A stretch of DNA of 64,000 bases, taken from positions 62,001-126,000 of the forward strand of contig NZ_SSMW01000080.1 of NCBI RefSeq assembly GCF_004799405.1. The letters run 5' to 3'. Position 1 is the stretch's first letter; the number at the start of each line of letters is the position of its first letter. The notes under the pieces are model-generated. The model was not told the origin of the DNA, did not search any database, and saw only the letters and a list, made by a program, of their open reading frames with translations. This DNA is from Bradyrhizobium sp. (GTDB lineage: Bacteria > Pseudomonadota > Alphaproteobacteria > Rhizobiales > Xanthobacteraceae). This document shows, in pieces, positions 1-8,451 of this stretch. Both the position numbers and the translations under genes were made by a program.

Positions 1-927
1 ATTGCCGACATGGCGGATGATGCGCGCGGCCCAATCCCTGGTCAGGCCGAGCTGCTCGCCGTAATCGCCTTCGGTGCCGACCAGCCGCATCACGTCGGGT
101 TTCTTCGACTTCAACGCCTCGTCGATGTTCTTCGAGGTGATGCCGAGTTCTTCGGCGTTGATCATCGCATACAGCGTCCACTTCACGATCAGCATCCAGT
201 CGTCGTCGCGCTCCCGCACCACCGGCGCCAGCGGCTCCTTTGAAATGACGTCGGGCAGGATGGTGTGGTCGCCGGGCTTGGCAAGGTTCAGCCGTATCGC
301 ATAGAGCTGGGACACGTCGGCCGTGAGCGTGTCGCACTGGCCGGAGCCATAGGCCTTGACCACGTCGTCCAGCTTGGGGAATTTCATTTCCGTATATTTG
401 ATGTTGTTGGCGCGGAAATAGTCGGCGAGGTTGAGCTCGGTGGTGGTGCCGCCCTGCACGCATACCTTGCTGCCGTCGAGCGCGAGCGCGGAATCGATGT
501 TGCGCGCCGACGGCGTCATGAAGCCTTCGCCGTCATAATAGGCGACCGCCGGAAAATACAGGTCATAGGAGGTCTCGCGCGACATGCTCCATGTCGAGTT
601 GCGCGACAGAATATCGACCTTGCGGTTCTGCAATTCCCTGAAACGCTCGTTGGCGTCGAGCGGAACGAATTTCGCCTTTGACGGATCGTCGAAAATCGCC
701 GACGCCACCGCGCGGCAGAAATCGACGTCGAAGCCGGTCCAGTTGCCCTTGTCGTCGGGGATCGAGAAGCCGGGCAGGCCGGTATTGACGCCGCACAGCA
801 CTTCGCCGCGCCGCATCGTCCGCTTCAGGGTCCGCGTGTCATATCGTTCATAGGTGATGGCCGCCGCCGCGACCGCGACCGCGACCGCGAGCCCGATCAG
901 GAGGCCGCCTCGGAATGTCCGCATCAT
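1..927 (-). CDS. General L-amino-acid ABC transporter substrate-binding protein, AapJ-like (3' end cut by window)
   Basis: Reading leftward from ATG 927 (a second ATG follows at 924), an open frame of 309 codons runs off the window edge without a stop. The N-terminus is a signal anchor with a run of Ala-Val repeats (LLIGLAVAVAVAVAAAAIT), then a type 3 periplasmic binding fold: RRGEVLCGVNTGLPGFS, GFDVDFCRAVASAIF, ILSRNSTWSMSRE and CVQGGTTTELNLADYF. These are typical of AapJ/BztA, which bring L-amino acids to the AapQMP transporter. The transporter genes would lie to the left, outside the window. Family assignment is confident; which amino acids are bound cannot be read from sequence. Confidence 0.85.
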   Translation of the reverse strand, partial: MMRTFRGGLLIGLAVAVAVAAAAITYERYDTRTLKRTMRRGEVLCGVNTGLPGFSIPDDKGNWTGFDVDFCRAVASAIFDDPSKAKFVPLDANERFRELQNRKVDILSRNSTWSMSRETSYDLYFPAVAYYDGEGFMTPSARNIDSALALDGSKVCVQGGTTTELNLADYFRANNIKYTEMKFPKLDDVVKAYGSGQCDTLTADVSQLYAIRLNLAKPGDHTILPDVISKEPLAPVVRERDDDWMLIVKWTLYAMINAEELGITSKNIDEALKSKKPDVMRLVGTEGDYGEQLGLTRDWAARIIRHVGN

Positions 928-978
928 GTGTTTCTCGCCAATATCGGGAAATGGATCGGTGATGAAGCAGCGTCGCGG

Positions 979-1572
979 TTACAGTTCCGGCTTCTGCCGG
1001 ATGATCACCTTGGTGCCGATCGGGACCCGGTCATAGAGATCGGCGACGTCGGCATTGACCAGACGGAAGCATCCGGACGAGACCGCGGTGCCGATGGTGT
1101 CGGGACGATTGGTGCCGTGGATGCGATAGACGGTGGTCCCGAGATACATCGCGCGCGCGCCGAGCGGGTTGCCGGGTCCGCCGGCCATGAAGCGCGGCAA
1201 ATAGGGCTGGCGTGCGATCATTTCCGGCGGCGGCGTCCAGTCCGGCCATTCCGCCTTGCGGGTGATGTTGACCAAGCCTTGCCACTGAAATCCGTCGCGG
1301 CCGACGCCGATGCCGTAACGCAGCGCGCGGCCGTTGCCCTGGATCAAATAGAGATGGCGCTCGGCGGTCGAGATGATGATGGTGCCCGGAGCTTCCGTGG
1401 TGCGGTAAAGCACCATCTGCTTGCGGAATTCGGGATCAAGCTCGACGGAGTCGTCGGCCAGAAGTCCGGGCTGGTCGCCGACGTCGGGTTGCTGGGCGAA
1501 ACTGTGCGACGCCGAAAGCATCAGACCGGCCGCCGCCATCACCATCCAGATCAGGTGCCGAAACTTCGTCAT
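979..1572 (-). CDS. Periplasmic L,D-transpeptidase (YkuD/ErfK family)
   Basis: A 197-residue secreted protein with a signal peptide (residues 1-26, cleavage near SFA-QQ). The YkuD catalytic motif lies at 152-170: H152 in IHGTN, then SSGCFRL with nucleophile C168. Such enzymes make 3-3 cross-links in peptidoglycan or attach outer-membrane proteins to it in the periplasm. Length and motif spacing are normal, so it should be active. It is followed, 52 bp away on the same strand, by the AapJ-like gene, with no obvious functional link. Confidence 0.9.
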   Translation of the reverse strand: MTKFRHLIWMVMAAAGLMLSASHSFAQQPDVGDQPGLLADDSVELDPEFRKQMVLYRTTEAPGTIIISTAERHLYLIQGNGRALRYGIGVGRDGFQWQGLVNITRKAEWPDWTPPPEMIARQPYLPRFMAGGPGNPLGARAMYLGTTVYRIHGTNRPDTIGTAVSSGCFRLVNADVADLYDRVPIGTKVIIRQKPEL

Positions 1573-1910
1573 TTAAGCTCTCCCGATAGCGTTGCGGGGC
1601 GTGTCTATCACTTCCGCCAAATCACTGGAACCATCAGATTGCGCCAAAGATGCGATGGTCTGGAGGTCGGCGCGCTCGCCAGAGCGCAGCGGGTGGGGTG
1701 CCCCGGACGCAGAGCGACCCGGAGGGGGGCATCCCGTCCGGGTCGTTGGAGGTATTTGAGCGGTTGGAAACGTGTGTGTCGGCGTCGCTGATTGTGTTTG
1801 TAGCAGGCGAGTTTTTCGGCGTGATGTCGTCTATTGTTTCATTTGTTTCGTCGGCTCGCTTTGCTTCCTTCGATCGAGCCGGTCGTAACCAATTGAATTA
1901 AATCGACTAT
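1573..1910. other. Intergenic stretch with one hairpin
   Basis: There is no credible gene in these 338 bp. It separates the sigma factor (stop at 1911, minus strand) from the L,D-transpeptidase (start 1572, minus strand), so it should contain the transpeptidase promoter. A 9-bp perfect stem (CGACCCGGA at 1715-1723 with TCCGGGTCG at 1737-1745) lacks a clear T-run on either side, so it is only a weak terminator candidate. Confidence 0.5.
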
Positions 1911-2522
1911 TTACGCCGCCAGGCTTTCCACGCCGGCGCCCTTGAGCAGGTCGGCGAGTTGTTTGCGGGCATAGAACATCCGGGTCTTCACCGTGCTCTG
2001 TCGGATGCCGATGATCGCACCGGCCTCCTCCACCGACTTCTCATGGTAGTAGACGAGATTGATGATCTCGCGGTGCGCCGGCGACAGCCTGGCGACGCAG
2101 GCGCGCAGAATCGCGCTGGTATTGCTGCGGTCCAGTGAAGCTTCGGGTGTATCCGCCTCGTCGGCGATTTCAAGCACGTCCTCCTGGTCGATGTCCTCGA
2201 AGCGCCGCTGGCGCAACGCGGTCAGCGCCTTGAAGCGGGCGATCGACAACAGCCAAGTGGAAACCTGGGAGCGGCCCTGGAACTGGTCGGCGGTGCGCCA
2301 CACGTCAAGAAAGACCTGGCTGACGAGATCTTCCGCCACGGTGACGTCGCGCACGATGCGAAGGATGAAGCGGTAAACCCGCACATTGTGACGGGAATAG
2401 AGGATATGCATCGCAGAGCGGCTGCCATCGGCAATGCTATCCAGCAGCATTTCATCCGAAGTCGCCTGGGCAGCGACGATGCCTTGGCGGCCGGCGGCGT
2501 TGATGGCGATGACGTTCTGCAT
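1911..2522 (-). CDS. ECF-type RNA polymerase sigma factor
   Basis: A 203-residue protein with sigma-70 region 2 at roughly residues 28-95 (SAMHILYSRHNVRVYRFILRI and AEDLVSQVFLDVWR) and region 4 at about 140-195 (LSPAHREIINLVYYHEKSVEE and STVKTRMFYARKQL). There is no region 1.1 or region 3, so it is an extracytoplasmic-function sigma factor of ordinary size. No anti-sigma gene adjoins it. The nearest neighbours are a two-component pair upstream on the same strand and an L,D-transpeptidase downstream, which hints at envelope stress but does not prove it. Confidence 0.88.
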   Translation of the reverse strand: MQNVIAINAAGRQGIVAAQATSDEMLLDSIADGSRSAMHILYSRHNVRVYRFILRIVRDVTVAEDLVSQVFLDVWRTADQFQGRSQVSTWLLSIARFKALTALRQRRFEDIDQEDVLEIADEADTPEASLDRSNTSAILRACVARLSPAHREIINLVYYHEKSVEEAGAIIGIRQSTVKTRMFYARKQLADLLKGAGVESLAA

Positions 2523-2635
2523 GACTGACTCCCGGTGTCGCCGTTGATGGCGCTTCGTTGGCCGGATTGTTAGTCAGCGAACGTTTCGGGATGTCTGCGC
2601 GACAAGCGGAAAATGGTTTCTTGGGCGGGAGATTT

Positions 2636-2662
2636 GTTTCGTCGCGGCGCCGGCGACGAAAC
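2636..2662 (-). terminator. Perfect 10-bp hairpin downstream of the response regulator
   Basis: GTTTCGTCGC at 2636-2645 pairs with GCGACGAAAC at 2653-2662 around a 7-nt loop, about 70 bp beyond the stop of the response regulator on the minus strand. Only a short AAAT tract follows on that strand, so it may be a weak terminator or a protein-binding palindrome before the sigma-factor gene. Confidence 0.4.
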
Positions 2663-2730
2663 ATTCGGAGCCGAAAGGCCAGTGATTTCAATGATGGTAA
2701 AATCGGAGGGCGGATTGCTCCGGTACGTCG

Positions 2731-3468
2731 TCAGGCCTTGTCGCCGACCGGAGAGAACAGGTAGCCGCCACCCCTGATGGTGCGGATCACCGCGGGCTTG
2801 GTTGGATCCGGTTCGATTTTGCGCCGGATTCGCATGATCCGCAGATCGACCGCGCGGTCGAAGGCCTCGCTGTCGCGGGCGTTGGCCAATTCGAGCAGGC
2901 GTTCGCGCGACAGCACCCGCTTGGGATTTGCCGCGAAAACCTTGAGCAGGCCGAATTCGGAAGCGGTCAGCGGATGCTCATTGCCCTCGTCGTCGCGCAA
3001 GGCCTGCGCCTCGAGATCGAGCCATTTGGTCCCGAACCGCACCAATTGGTCCTTCGCCGCTTTGGCGCCGGCGGTTTCCGGCGCCGCCGGCTTTACCGGC
3101 GCGCTGCGCCGCAGAACGGAGCGGATCCGCGCCATCAATTCGCGCAATTCGCAGGGCTTGGCGATGTAATCGTCGGCGCCGAGTTCGAGCCCGACCACAC
3201 GATCGATCGGACTCGCGGTCGCCGTCAACATGATGACCGGAACATTGGTGCGGCTTTTCAGGTCGCGGATGATCGACAGCCCGTCTTCCTCCGGCATGTT
3301 GAGGTCGAGCACCACCAGATCCGGCACCGAAGTTTCGATCGCCGCACGCAGGCTCTTGCCGCCGTCGCACAGGGTAACGGTGAAGCCATGCATCTTGAGA
3401 TACTCGCCGACCATCTCGCGGGCCGGCGCCTCGTCGTCGACGATGATGATGTGCGGACTGTGGGTCAT
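2731..3468 (-). CDS. OmpR/PhoB-type response regulator
   Basis: A 245-residue regulator. The N-terminal receiver has acidic residues DDE near 11-13, phospho-acceptor Asp in VVLDLNMPEEDG near 55, the Thr of MLTAT and the Lys of IAKP. After a linker rich in Ala and Pro, a winged-helix trans_reg_C domain (PLTASEFGLLKVFAANPKRV, VDLRIMRIRRKIEPDP, IRTIRGGGYLF) binds DNA. Its start overlaps the stop of the upstream kinase gene (4 bp), so the two are translationally coupled and most likely a cognate pair. The regulon cannot be inferred. Confidence 0.93.
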   Translation of the reverse strand: MTHSPHIIIVDDEAPAREMVGEYLKMHGFTVTLCDGGKSLRAAIETSVPDLVVLDLNMPEEDGLSIIRDLKSRTNVPVIMLTATASPIDRVVGLELGADDYIAKPCELRELMARIRSVLRRSAPVKPAAPETAGAKAAKDQLVRFGTKWLDLEAQALRDDEGNEHPLTASEFGLLKVFAANPKRVLSRERLLELANARDSEAFDRAVDLRIMRIRRKIEPDPTKPAVIRTIRGGGYLFSPVGDKA

Positions 3469-5210
3469 GTCGGGTCGGTCGCGGGCAATGTGATGGTGAA
3501 GGTCGATCCCGGTCCGGGCCCGGCGCTGTTGGCGGTCACCTGGCCGCCATGCATGTCGATGATGCGTTTGACGATGGACAGGCCGAGGCCGGTCGAGCTT
3601 TCGCCGGCGGTCGGTTTGGCGGACAGCCGCTGGAAACGGCCGAACAATCGCCCCAGATCTTCAGGCGACAATCCGGCGCCTTCGTCGGCGATGCGGATCA
3701 CGGTGCTGTTGCCTTCGCGACTGACCAGCATCGTGATCTTGCCGCCGATCGGGCTGTATTTGATGGCATTGCTGACGAGATTGTCGATCGCTTCCCGTAT
3801 CCGGTCGGCGTCGCACAGGGTGACGCAACTGGGCGGCGCCGACACCGTGATGGTCTGCTGCTTGTTGACGGCCAGAGGCTGGTTGGCGTCGGCGACTTCG
3901 GCCACCAATGCCGCGATATCGACCGGCTCGCGGCGGATGGTGATGTCGAAGGCATCCGCCATCGCATCCGAAATCAGGTGATCGACCATCGAGGTCAGAC
4001 GCTTGGTGGCGTCGCGGATGTGGTCGACCTGGGCCGTCACGCTTTCCCTGGCCGAGCCGGCACCGATCAGTTCGATCAGCATTTCGGTGCGGCCCAGGAT
4101 CACGCCCAGCGGATTCTTCAAATCGTGGGCGACGGTGCCGAGAATTTCATTCTTGAAGCTGTTGGCGCGCTGCAGCCGCAGCCATTGCGCCGACAACCGG
4201 CGGTTGGCCTGCATCAGCGCGCGGGTGCGCTGGGCGACGCGGTCCTCGAGCTGGGCGTTGGCCTCGTGGAGCTGCTGATAAAGAATGACATTGTCGAACG
4301 CGATCGAAAGCCGGCTGCCGAAAATCTCGACCAGCGAGCGGTCGGTTTCGGACAGTTCGCGCTCTGCCTGCAGCAGCACCACGACCTCGCGCCCGCTGCC
4401 GGTGCGAACGTAGAGCACGGTGCGCTGATCGGCGAACTCGTGCTTGCGCCGCCTGAATGCCGCCTCCACCATCGAGCGCAGGTCGGGATCGAGCGATTTC
4501 GACCCGGCGGCGCCGATGAAGCGGCTGTAGCAGCCGGAGCCTGCCAGCACGGAAAAATCGTCGCCGACCGCGCCACCGTCGCGCAGCACCAGGATGCCGG
4601 CGCAGTCGACATTGAGAAGCGAGGCGATCTGCGTCAGCACGCCTTCGGCAAGGCGTTGCATCGATTTGAAATCGTACAGCGTCGAGGCGGCGTCGATGAT
4701 GATTTCCAGCCCGCGCCGGGTCTGGACCATTCGCTCGAGCTGCTGATAGCTGCGCAATGCCGCGGTCAGCGAGGTGAACAGCTTGTCGGCGGTAAGCTCG
4801 GTCTTCGCCTTGTAGTCGTTGATGTCGTACTGCACGATCACGCGGCGCTCGGGGGCCTGTCCGGGTTGCCCGGTGCGCAGGATGATGCGGACGGTCTCGT
4901 TCTTGATTTCATTGCGGATGTATTCGACGAGGTCGAGGCCGGCAGCGTCGGTTTCCATGATAACGTCGAGCAGCACCGCCGAAATGTCCGGATGCGCGCG
5001 CATCAGGGTGCGGCCCTCGGCCGCCGAATAGGCCGACAGGATCTCAAGCGTCTGTCCGTTGAGATTGTAATCGCTTAGCGCGAACCGGGTGCCCTCATGC
5101 ACGGCCTTGTCGTCGTCGATGACGGCGATCTTCCACTTGCGCGCGGTCGAGGCTTCCGGAACGATTCCGGAATCGTCGATCAGGTGGAGGAGATCGTCCT
5201 GTTCGGCCAT
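3465..5210 (-). CDS. Receiver-DUF3369-histidine kinase (hybrid sensor)
   Basis: ATG 5210 (MAEQDD...) is preferred over an upstream ATG at 5408: the extra 66 codons are low-complexity, and receiver-DUF3369 kinases usually begin close to this point. The 581-residue protein has a receiver domain (about 25-145; VIDDD, phospho-Asp in LLDVIMETDAAG), a DUF3369/GAF-like sensory domain (about 160-330) with no membrane segment, a coiled-coil, an H-box (VAHDLKNPLGVILG), an N-box (DNLVSNAIKYSP) and G1/G2 boxes (DEGAGLSPEDLG, TGLGLSIVK). It is therefore cytoplasmic and presumably senses an internal signal or receives phosphate from another kinase. It ends in a 4-bp overlap with the response regulator. Confidence 0.9.
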   Translation of the reverse strand: MAEQDDLLHLIDDSGIVPEASTARKWKIAVIDDDKAVHEGTRFALSDYNLNGQTLEILSAYSAAEGRTLMRAHPDISAVLLDVIMETDAAGLDLVEYIRNEIKNETVRIILRTGQPGQAPERRVIVQYDINDYKAKTELTADKLFTSLTAALRSYQQLERMVQTRRGLEIIIDAASTLYDFKSMQRLAEGVLTQIASLLNVDCAGILVLRDGGAVGDDFSVLAGSGCYSRFIGAAGSKSLDPDLRSMVEAAFRRRKHEFADQRTVLYVRTGSGREVVVLLQAERELSETDRSLVEIFGSRLSIAFDNVILYQQLHEANAQLEDRVAQRTRALMQANRRLSAQWLRLQRANSFKNEILGTVAHDLKNPLGVILGRTEMLIELIGAGSARESVTAQVDHIRDATKRLTSMVDHLISDAMADAFDITIRREPVDIAALVAEVADANQPLAVNKQQTITVSAPPSCVTLCDADRIREAIDNLVSNAIKYSPIGGKITMLVSREGNSTVIRIADEGAGLSPEDLGRLFGRFQRLSAKPTAGESSTGLGLSIVKRIIDMHGGQVTANSAGPGPGSTFTITLPATDPT

Positions 5211-5254
5211 TGAGGGGTCCCGTCGCTTGCTGAACCTTCGGTTGCGGCGCCGCC

Positions 5255-5359
5255 CTTGGCCGCCCTCGCCATGATAATGCGAAACGTAGTGCCTTGTCCC
5301 GGTCTTGAATCCCGCATCATGCCCTCGCCGAACTGCCGGGTGAGACGCTGCAGCTCCCT
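5255..5359 (-). pseudogene. Possible remnant of a histidine-kinase C-terminus
   Basis: Immediately upstream of the hybrid kinase, the minus strand encodes ELQRLTRQFGEGMMR followed by SRPGQGTTFRIIMARA. This resembles the last strand and helix of a histidine-kinase ATPase domain (typically GxGTTFxIxLP). No intact G1 or N box precedes it in frame. Another frame just upstream reads LLATMVNHVE, which resembles the preceding helix, as if frameshifted. It may be the decayed end of a lost kinase, or coincidence. Confidence 0.3.
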
Positions 5360-5569
5360 CGCGCAGCATTCGGCTCGGCCTTCTTCCTGGTTCGACGTGA
5401 TTGACCATGGTGGCGAGAAGTCCGCGCAGGCCGCTTTTGATTCTGCCGGCGAGCGCGGCAACCGGCTGCTACGCCAGTTGGAGCGGGCGGATCCGGAACG
5501 CTAGCGGCGCAGCCGCTCAAGAAAAAGGCGTCTGCGATATTTGCATCCATAATAGGCAAAGTTCTTTCT

Positions 5570-5579
5570 TTGTATGCAA
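5570..5579. promoter_or_regulatory. Candidate GntR/FCD operator TTGTATGCAA
   Basis: A 10-bp palindrome close to the TTGTATACAA pattern often bound by FCD-type GntR regulators. It lies upstream of the transporter-atz operon whose last gene encodes such a regulator. A related sequence, TTGTGTACAT, occurs at 15833-15842 upstream of the atzF-like gene. The assignment is inference from motif shape and context only. Confidence 0.35.
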
Positions 5580-5737
5580 TGCCCGCTGCCGTTTAAGGGC
5601 ATGGGATCGTCGCCAGAAACGAAAAATTTGAAAGCCAAGTCATCAGCTTAGCCTGCCATTAGGGGCTCGTTAAGGTTTGGCACGAACCTTGCGACGTTGC
5701 TCCAAAAGCCGTTTCCCCCGTGCGTTTGGAGCATCAC

Positions 5738-7357
5738 ATGAAGCGTCGCGATTTTCTGAAATCCGTCACCGGAGTCGCCGCCGGCGCCATGGTGCCTGCG
5801 CCGGCGATCTGGTCCGCAGCCAAGGCCGACGCCCGCTCCGAAACCCTGCTGATCGTCTCCGAAGGCGGTCCCAACAATCTCGACATTCACGGCGTCGGCA
5901 CCAACGTTCCCGGCTACGAGGTGTCGTGGAATTGCTACGACCGCCTGATCAGCCATGAGATGAAAAGCGGTCCCGGCGGCGTGCCGTATTACGACCGCGA
6001 CAAGTTCAAGCCCGAACTCGCCGAGGAGATGAATGTCGGCGACATGTCGGTGACCTTCAAGCTGAAGAAGAACGCCAAATTTCACGACGGCGCGCCGGTC
6101 ACGGCCAAGGACGTCAAGTGGTCGCTGGACCGCGCGGTCAGCGTCGGCGGCTTCCCGACCTTTCAGATGAGCGCGGGCTCGCTGACCAAGCCGGAGCAGT
6201 TCGTCGTCGTCGACGACAACACCGTGCGGGTCGACTTTGCCAGGAAGGACCGGCTGACGATTCCCGATCTCGCGGTGATCGTGCCCTGCGTGGTCAATTC
6301 CGAACTGGTGAAGAAGAACGCCAGCGAAAAGGATCCCTGGGGACTTGAGTACACCAAACAGCAGACTGCCGGCTCGGGCGCCTACAAAGTGACAAGATGG
6401 ACCGCCGGGACCGAAGTGATCATGGAGCGCAATGACGACTGGGTCGGCGGACCGATGCCGAAGGTCAAGCGCGTGATCTGGCGCATGGTGCCGCAGGCCG
6501 GCAACCGCCGCGCCCTGTTGGAGCGCGGCGATGCCGACATCTCCTACGAATTGCCGAACAAGGATTTTCAGGAACTCAAGGCGGCCGGCAAGCTCGACAT
6601 CGTGTCGCTGCCGTTCTCGAACGGCATCCAGTACCTCGGCATGAATGTCACCAAGCCGCCGTTCGACAACCTGAAAGTGCGACAGGCGGTGGCCTACGCG
6701 GTTCCCTATCAGAAGATCATGGACGTGGTGCTGTTCGGCCTCGCCAATCCGATGTTCGGCGCGCCCGCCAGCAAGGTCACCGAGGTCGCGTGGCCGCAGC
6801 CGACCAAGTATTTCACCGACATCGACAAGGCCAAGGCGCTGCTGACCGAAGCGGGCTATCCGAACGGCTTCGAGACCACGCTTTCGTTCGACCTCGGATT
6901 TGCCGGGATCAACGAGCCGCTCTGCGTGCTGGTGCAGGAGAGCCTGGCGCAGATCGGCATCAAGACCACGATCAACAAGGTGCCCGGCGCCAATTGGCGC
7001 ACCGAATTGAACAAGAAGGAAATGCCGCTCTACACCAACGTGTTCTCGGGCTGGCTCGATTACCCCGAATACTTTTTCTACTGGTGCTATCACGGCAACA
7101 ATTCGGTCTTCAACACCATGAGCTATAAGTCGCCGGAGATGGACAAGCTGATCGACGGCGCGCGCGCCGCCGCGGCGAACAAGGACATGGCGACCTACGA
7201 TACCGACGTCAAAGGCTTCGTCGACCTGGCATTCGCCGACATTCCGCGCATCCCGCTGTACCAGCCCTTTGTCAACGTCGCGATGCAGAAGAATGTCTCG
7301 GGTTATCAATACTGGTTCCACCGCCGCCTCGACTACCGCGCGCTGGTCAAGGCGTGA
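5738..7357 (+). CDS. Peptide/opine-type ABC transporter substrate-binding protein (family 5)
   Basis: ATG 5738 is chosen because it opens with a twin-arginine signal (MKRRDFLKSVTGVAAGAMVP) and has a TGGAG ribosome site 7 bp upstream. The 539-residue product is a family 5 (SBP_bac_5, DppA/OppA-like) periplasmic lipid-free binding protein. Recognisable elements are FKLKKNAKFHDGAPVTAKDV, GSGAYKV and DNLKVRQAVAYAVPY. It delivers its ligand to the two permeases that follow. Here the operon continues into AtzG/E/H-like enzymes, so the ligand is more likely a small nitrogen compound such as biuret, carboxybiuret or a urea derivative than a peptide. That ligand assignment is inference. Confidence 0.9.
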   Translation: MKRRDFLKSVTGVAAGAMVPAPAIWSAAKADARSETLLIVSEGGPNNLDIHGVGTNVPGYEVSWNCYDRLISHEMKSGPGGVPYYDRDKFKPELAEEMNVGDMSVTFKLKKNAKFHDGAPVTAKDVKWSLDRAVSVGGFPTFQMSAGSLTKPEQFVVVDDNTVRVDFARKDRLTIPDLAVIVPCVVNSELVKKNASEKDPWGLEYTKQQTAGSGAYKVTRWTAGTEVIMERNDDWVGGPMPKVKRVIWRMVPQAGNRRALLERGDADISYELPNKDFQELKAAGKLDIVSLPFSNGIQYLGMNVTKPPFDNLKVRQAVAYAVPYQKIMDVVLFGLANPMFGAPASKVTEVAWPQPTKYFTDIDKAKALLTEAGYPNGFETTLSFDLGFAGINEPLCVLVQESLAQIGIKTTINKVPGANWRTELNKKEMPLYTNVFSGWLDYPEYFFYWCYHGNNSVFNTMSYKSPEMDKLIDGARAAAANKDMATYDTDVKGFVDLAFADIPRIPLYQPFVNVAMQKNVSGYQYWFHRRLDYRALVKA

Positions 7358-7427
7358 GTGGCGTGATGGGTAATCGCGAGCACTGTTTTCTCGGCTTACC
7401 CCTCTTGGAGAGAAGAAAGATTCCGCC

Positions 7428-8441
7428 ATGCTGACCATGATCGGCAAGCGGCTGATGTTCGCGATCCCGAGCCTGATCGGGGTCGTGATCGTGACGTTCC
7501 TGCTGACGCGCGCGCTGCCGGGCGATCCCGCGGCCTATTTCGCCGGACCGGCCGCCAACAAGGAAGCGATCGAGCAGGTCCGCAAAAAGCTCGGCTTCGA
7601 CAAGCCTCTGATCGAGCAGTTTTTCCGCTACACCGCCGATCTTGCGCATGGCGACTTCGGCAATTCGCTCACCACCGGCCAGCCGGTCGCGACCGAAATC
7701 CGCAATCGCCTGCCGGCCTCGGCAGAGCTGACGCTGCTCGGCCTCATCGTCTCGATCGTGATCGCGATTCCGCTCGGCATTCTCGCCGCCACCAGGCCCG
7801 GCTCATGGATCGACCACCTCTGCCGGGTGACGACCACGGCGGGCGTGTCGCTGCCGGTGTTCTTCACCGGGCTGGTGCTGGTCTATATCTTCTATTTCCA
7901 GCTCGGATGGTCGCCCGCGCCGCTGGGACGGCTCGATGTGTTCTATAGCGCGCCGCCGGCCGTGACCGGCTTCTATCTGATCGATGCCCTGATCGCGCGC
8001 GATTTCGAGACCTTCCGTTCCGCGCTCAATCAGTTGATCCTGCCGGCGATGACGCTCGCGATCTTCTCGCTGGCGCCGATCGCGCGCATGACGCGGGCCT
8101 CGATGCTGGCGGTATTGTCGTCGGATTTCGTGCGCACCGCGCGTGCCAGCGGCTTATCGCCTTCCACGGTGATCATCACCTACGCCTTCCGTAACGCGAT
8201 GCTGCCGGTCATCACCACGCTGAGCATGGTGTTCTCGTTCCTGCTCGGCGCCAACGTGCTGGTCGAAAAGGTATTCGCCTGGCCCGGCATCGGCTCCTAC
8301 GCGGTGGAAGCCTTGATCTCGTCGGACTTCGCCCCGGTGCAGGGCTTCGTGCTGACCATGGCGGTGATGTACGTGCTGCTCAATCTGATGATCGACATTC
8401 TCTATGGCGTGATCGACCCGAGAGTCCGGCTGGAAGGGTAG
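7428..8441 (+). CDS. DppB-type ABC transporter permease
   Basis: A 337-residue inner-membrane permease of the DppB/OppB class. It has an N-terminal transmembrane helix (MLTMIGKRLMFAIPSLIGVV), the conserved TRALPGDPA segment and five further hydrophobic helices. The EAA coupling loop reads RTARASGLSPSTVI. It pairs with the DppC-type permease that begins 10 bp downstream. Length is normal and no motif is missing. Confidence 0.93.
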   Translation: MLTMIGKRLMFAIPSLIGVVIVTFLLTRALPGDPAAYFAGPAANKEAIEQVRKKLGFDKPLIEQFFRYTADLAHGDFGNSLTTGQPVATEIRNRLPASAELTLLGLIVSIVIAIPLGILAATRPGSWIDHLCRVTTTAGVSLPVFFTGLVLVYIFYFQLGWSPAPLGRLDVFYSAPPAVTGFYLIDALIARDFETFRSALNQLILPAMTLAIFSLAPIARMTRASMLAVLSSDFVRTARASGLSPSTVIITYAFRNAMLPVITTLSMVFSFLLGANVLVEKVFAWPGIGSYAVEALISSDFAPVQGFVLTMAVMYVLLNLMIDILYGVIDPRVRLEG

Positions 8442-8451
8442 GGGTACCAAT

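Larger units (their letters stand above)
5211..5737. other. Divergent intergenic region of the kinase and the peptide-type transporter operon
   Basis: These 527 bp hold the possible kinase remnant at 5255-5359 and a small hairpin (AGCGGC GCA GCCGCT near 5504-5518). They also hold a palindrome TTGTATGCAA at 5570-5579, about 160 bp before the binding-protein gene. That palindrome resembles operators of FCD-type GntR regulators. No other gene is credible here. Confidence 0.5.

Noticed and set aside
840..900. Run of GCGACC repeats as a tandem repeat or regulatory element
   Set aside because: It encodes the Ala-Val run of the AapJ-like signal peptide and is explained by coding.
3549..5078. 509-codon plus-strand open frame
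   Set aside because: Antisense of the DUF3369 kinase; no domain.
5648..7447. 599-codon minus-strand open frame
   Set aside because: Shadow of the family 5 binding protein, which has a Tat signal and ribosome site.
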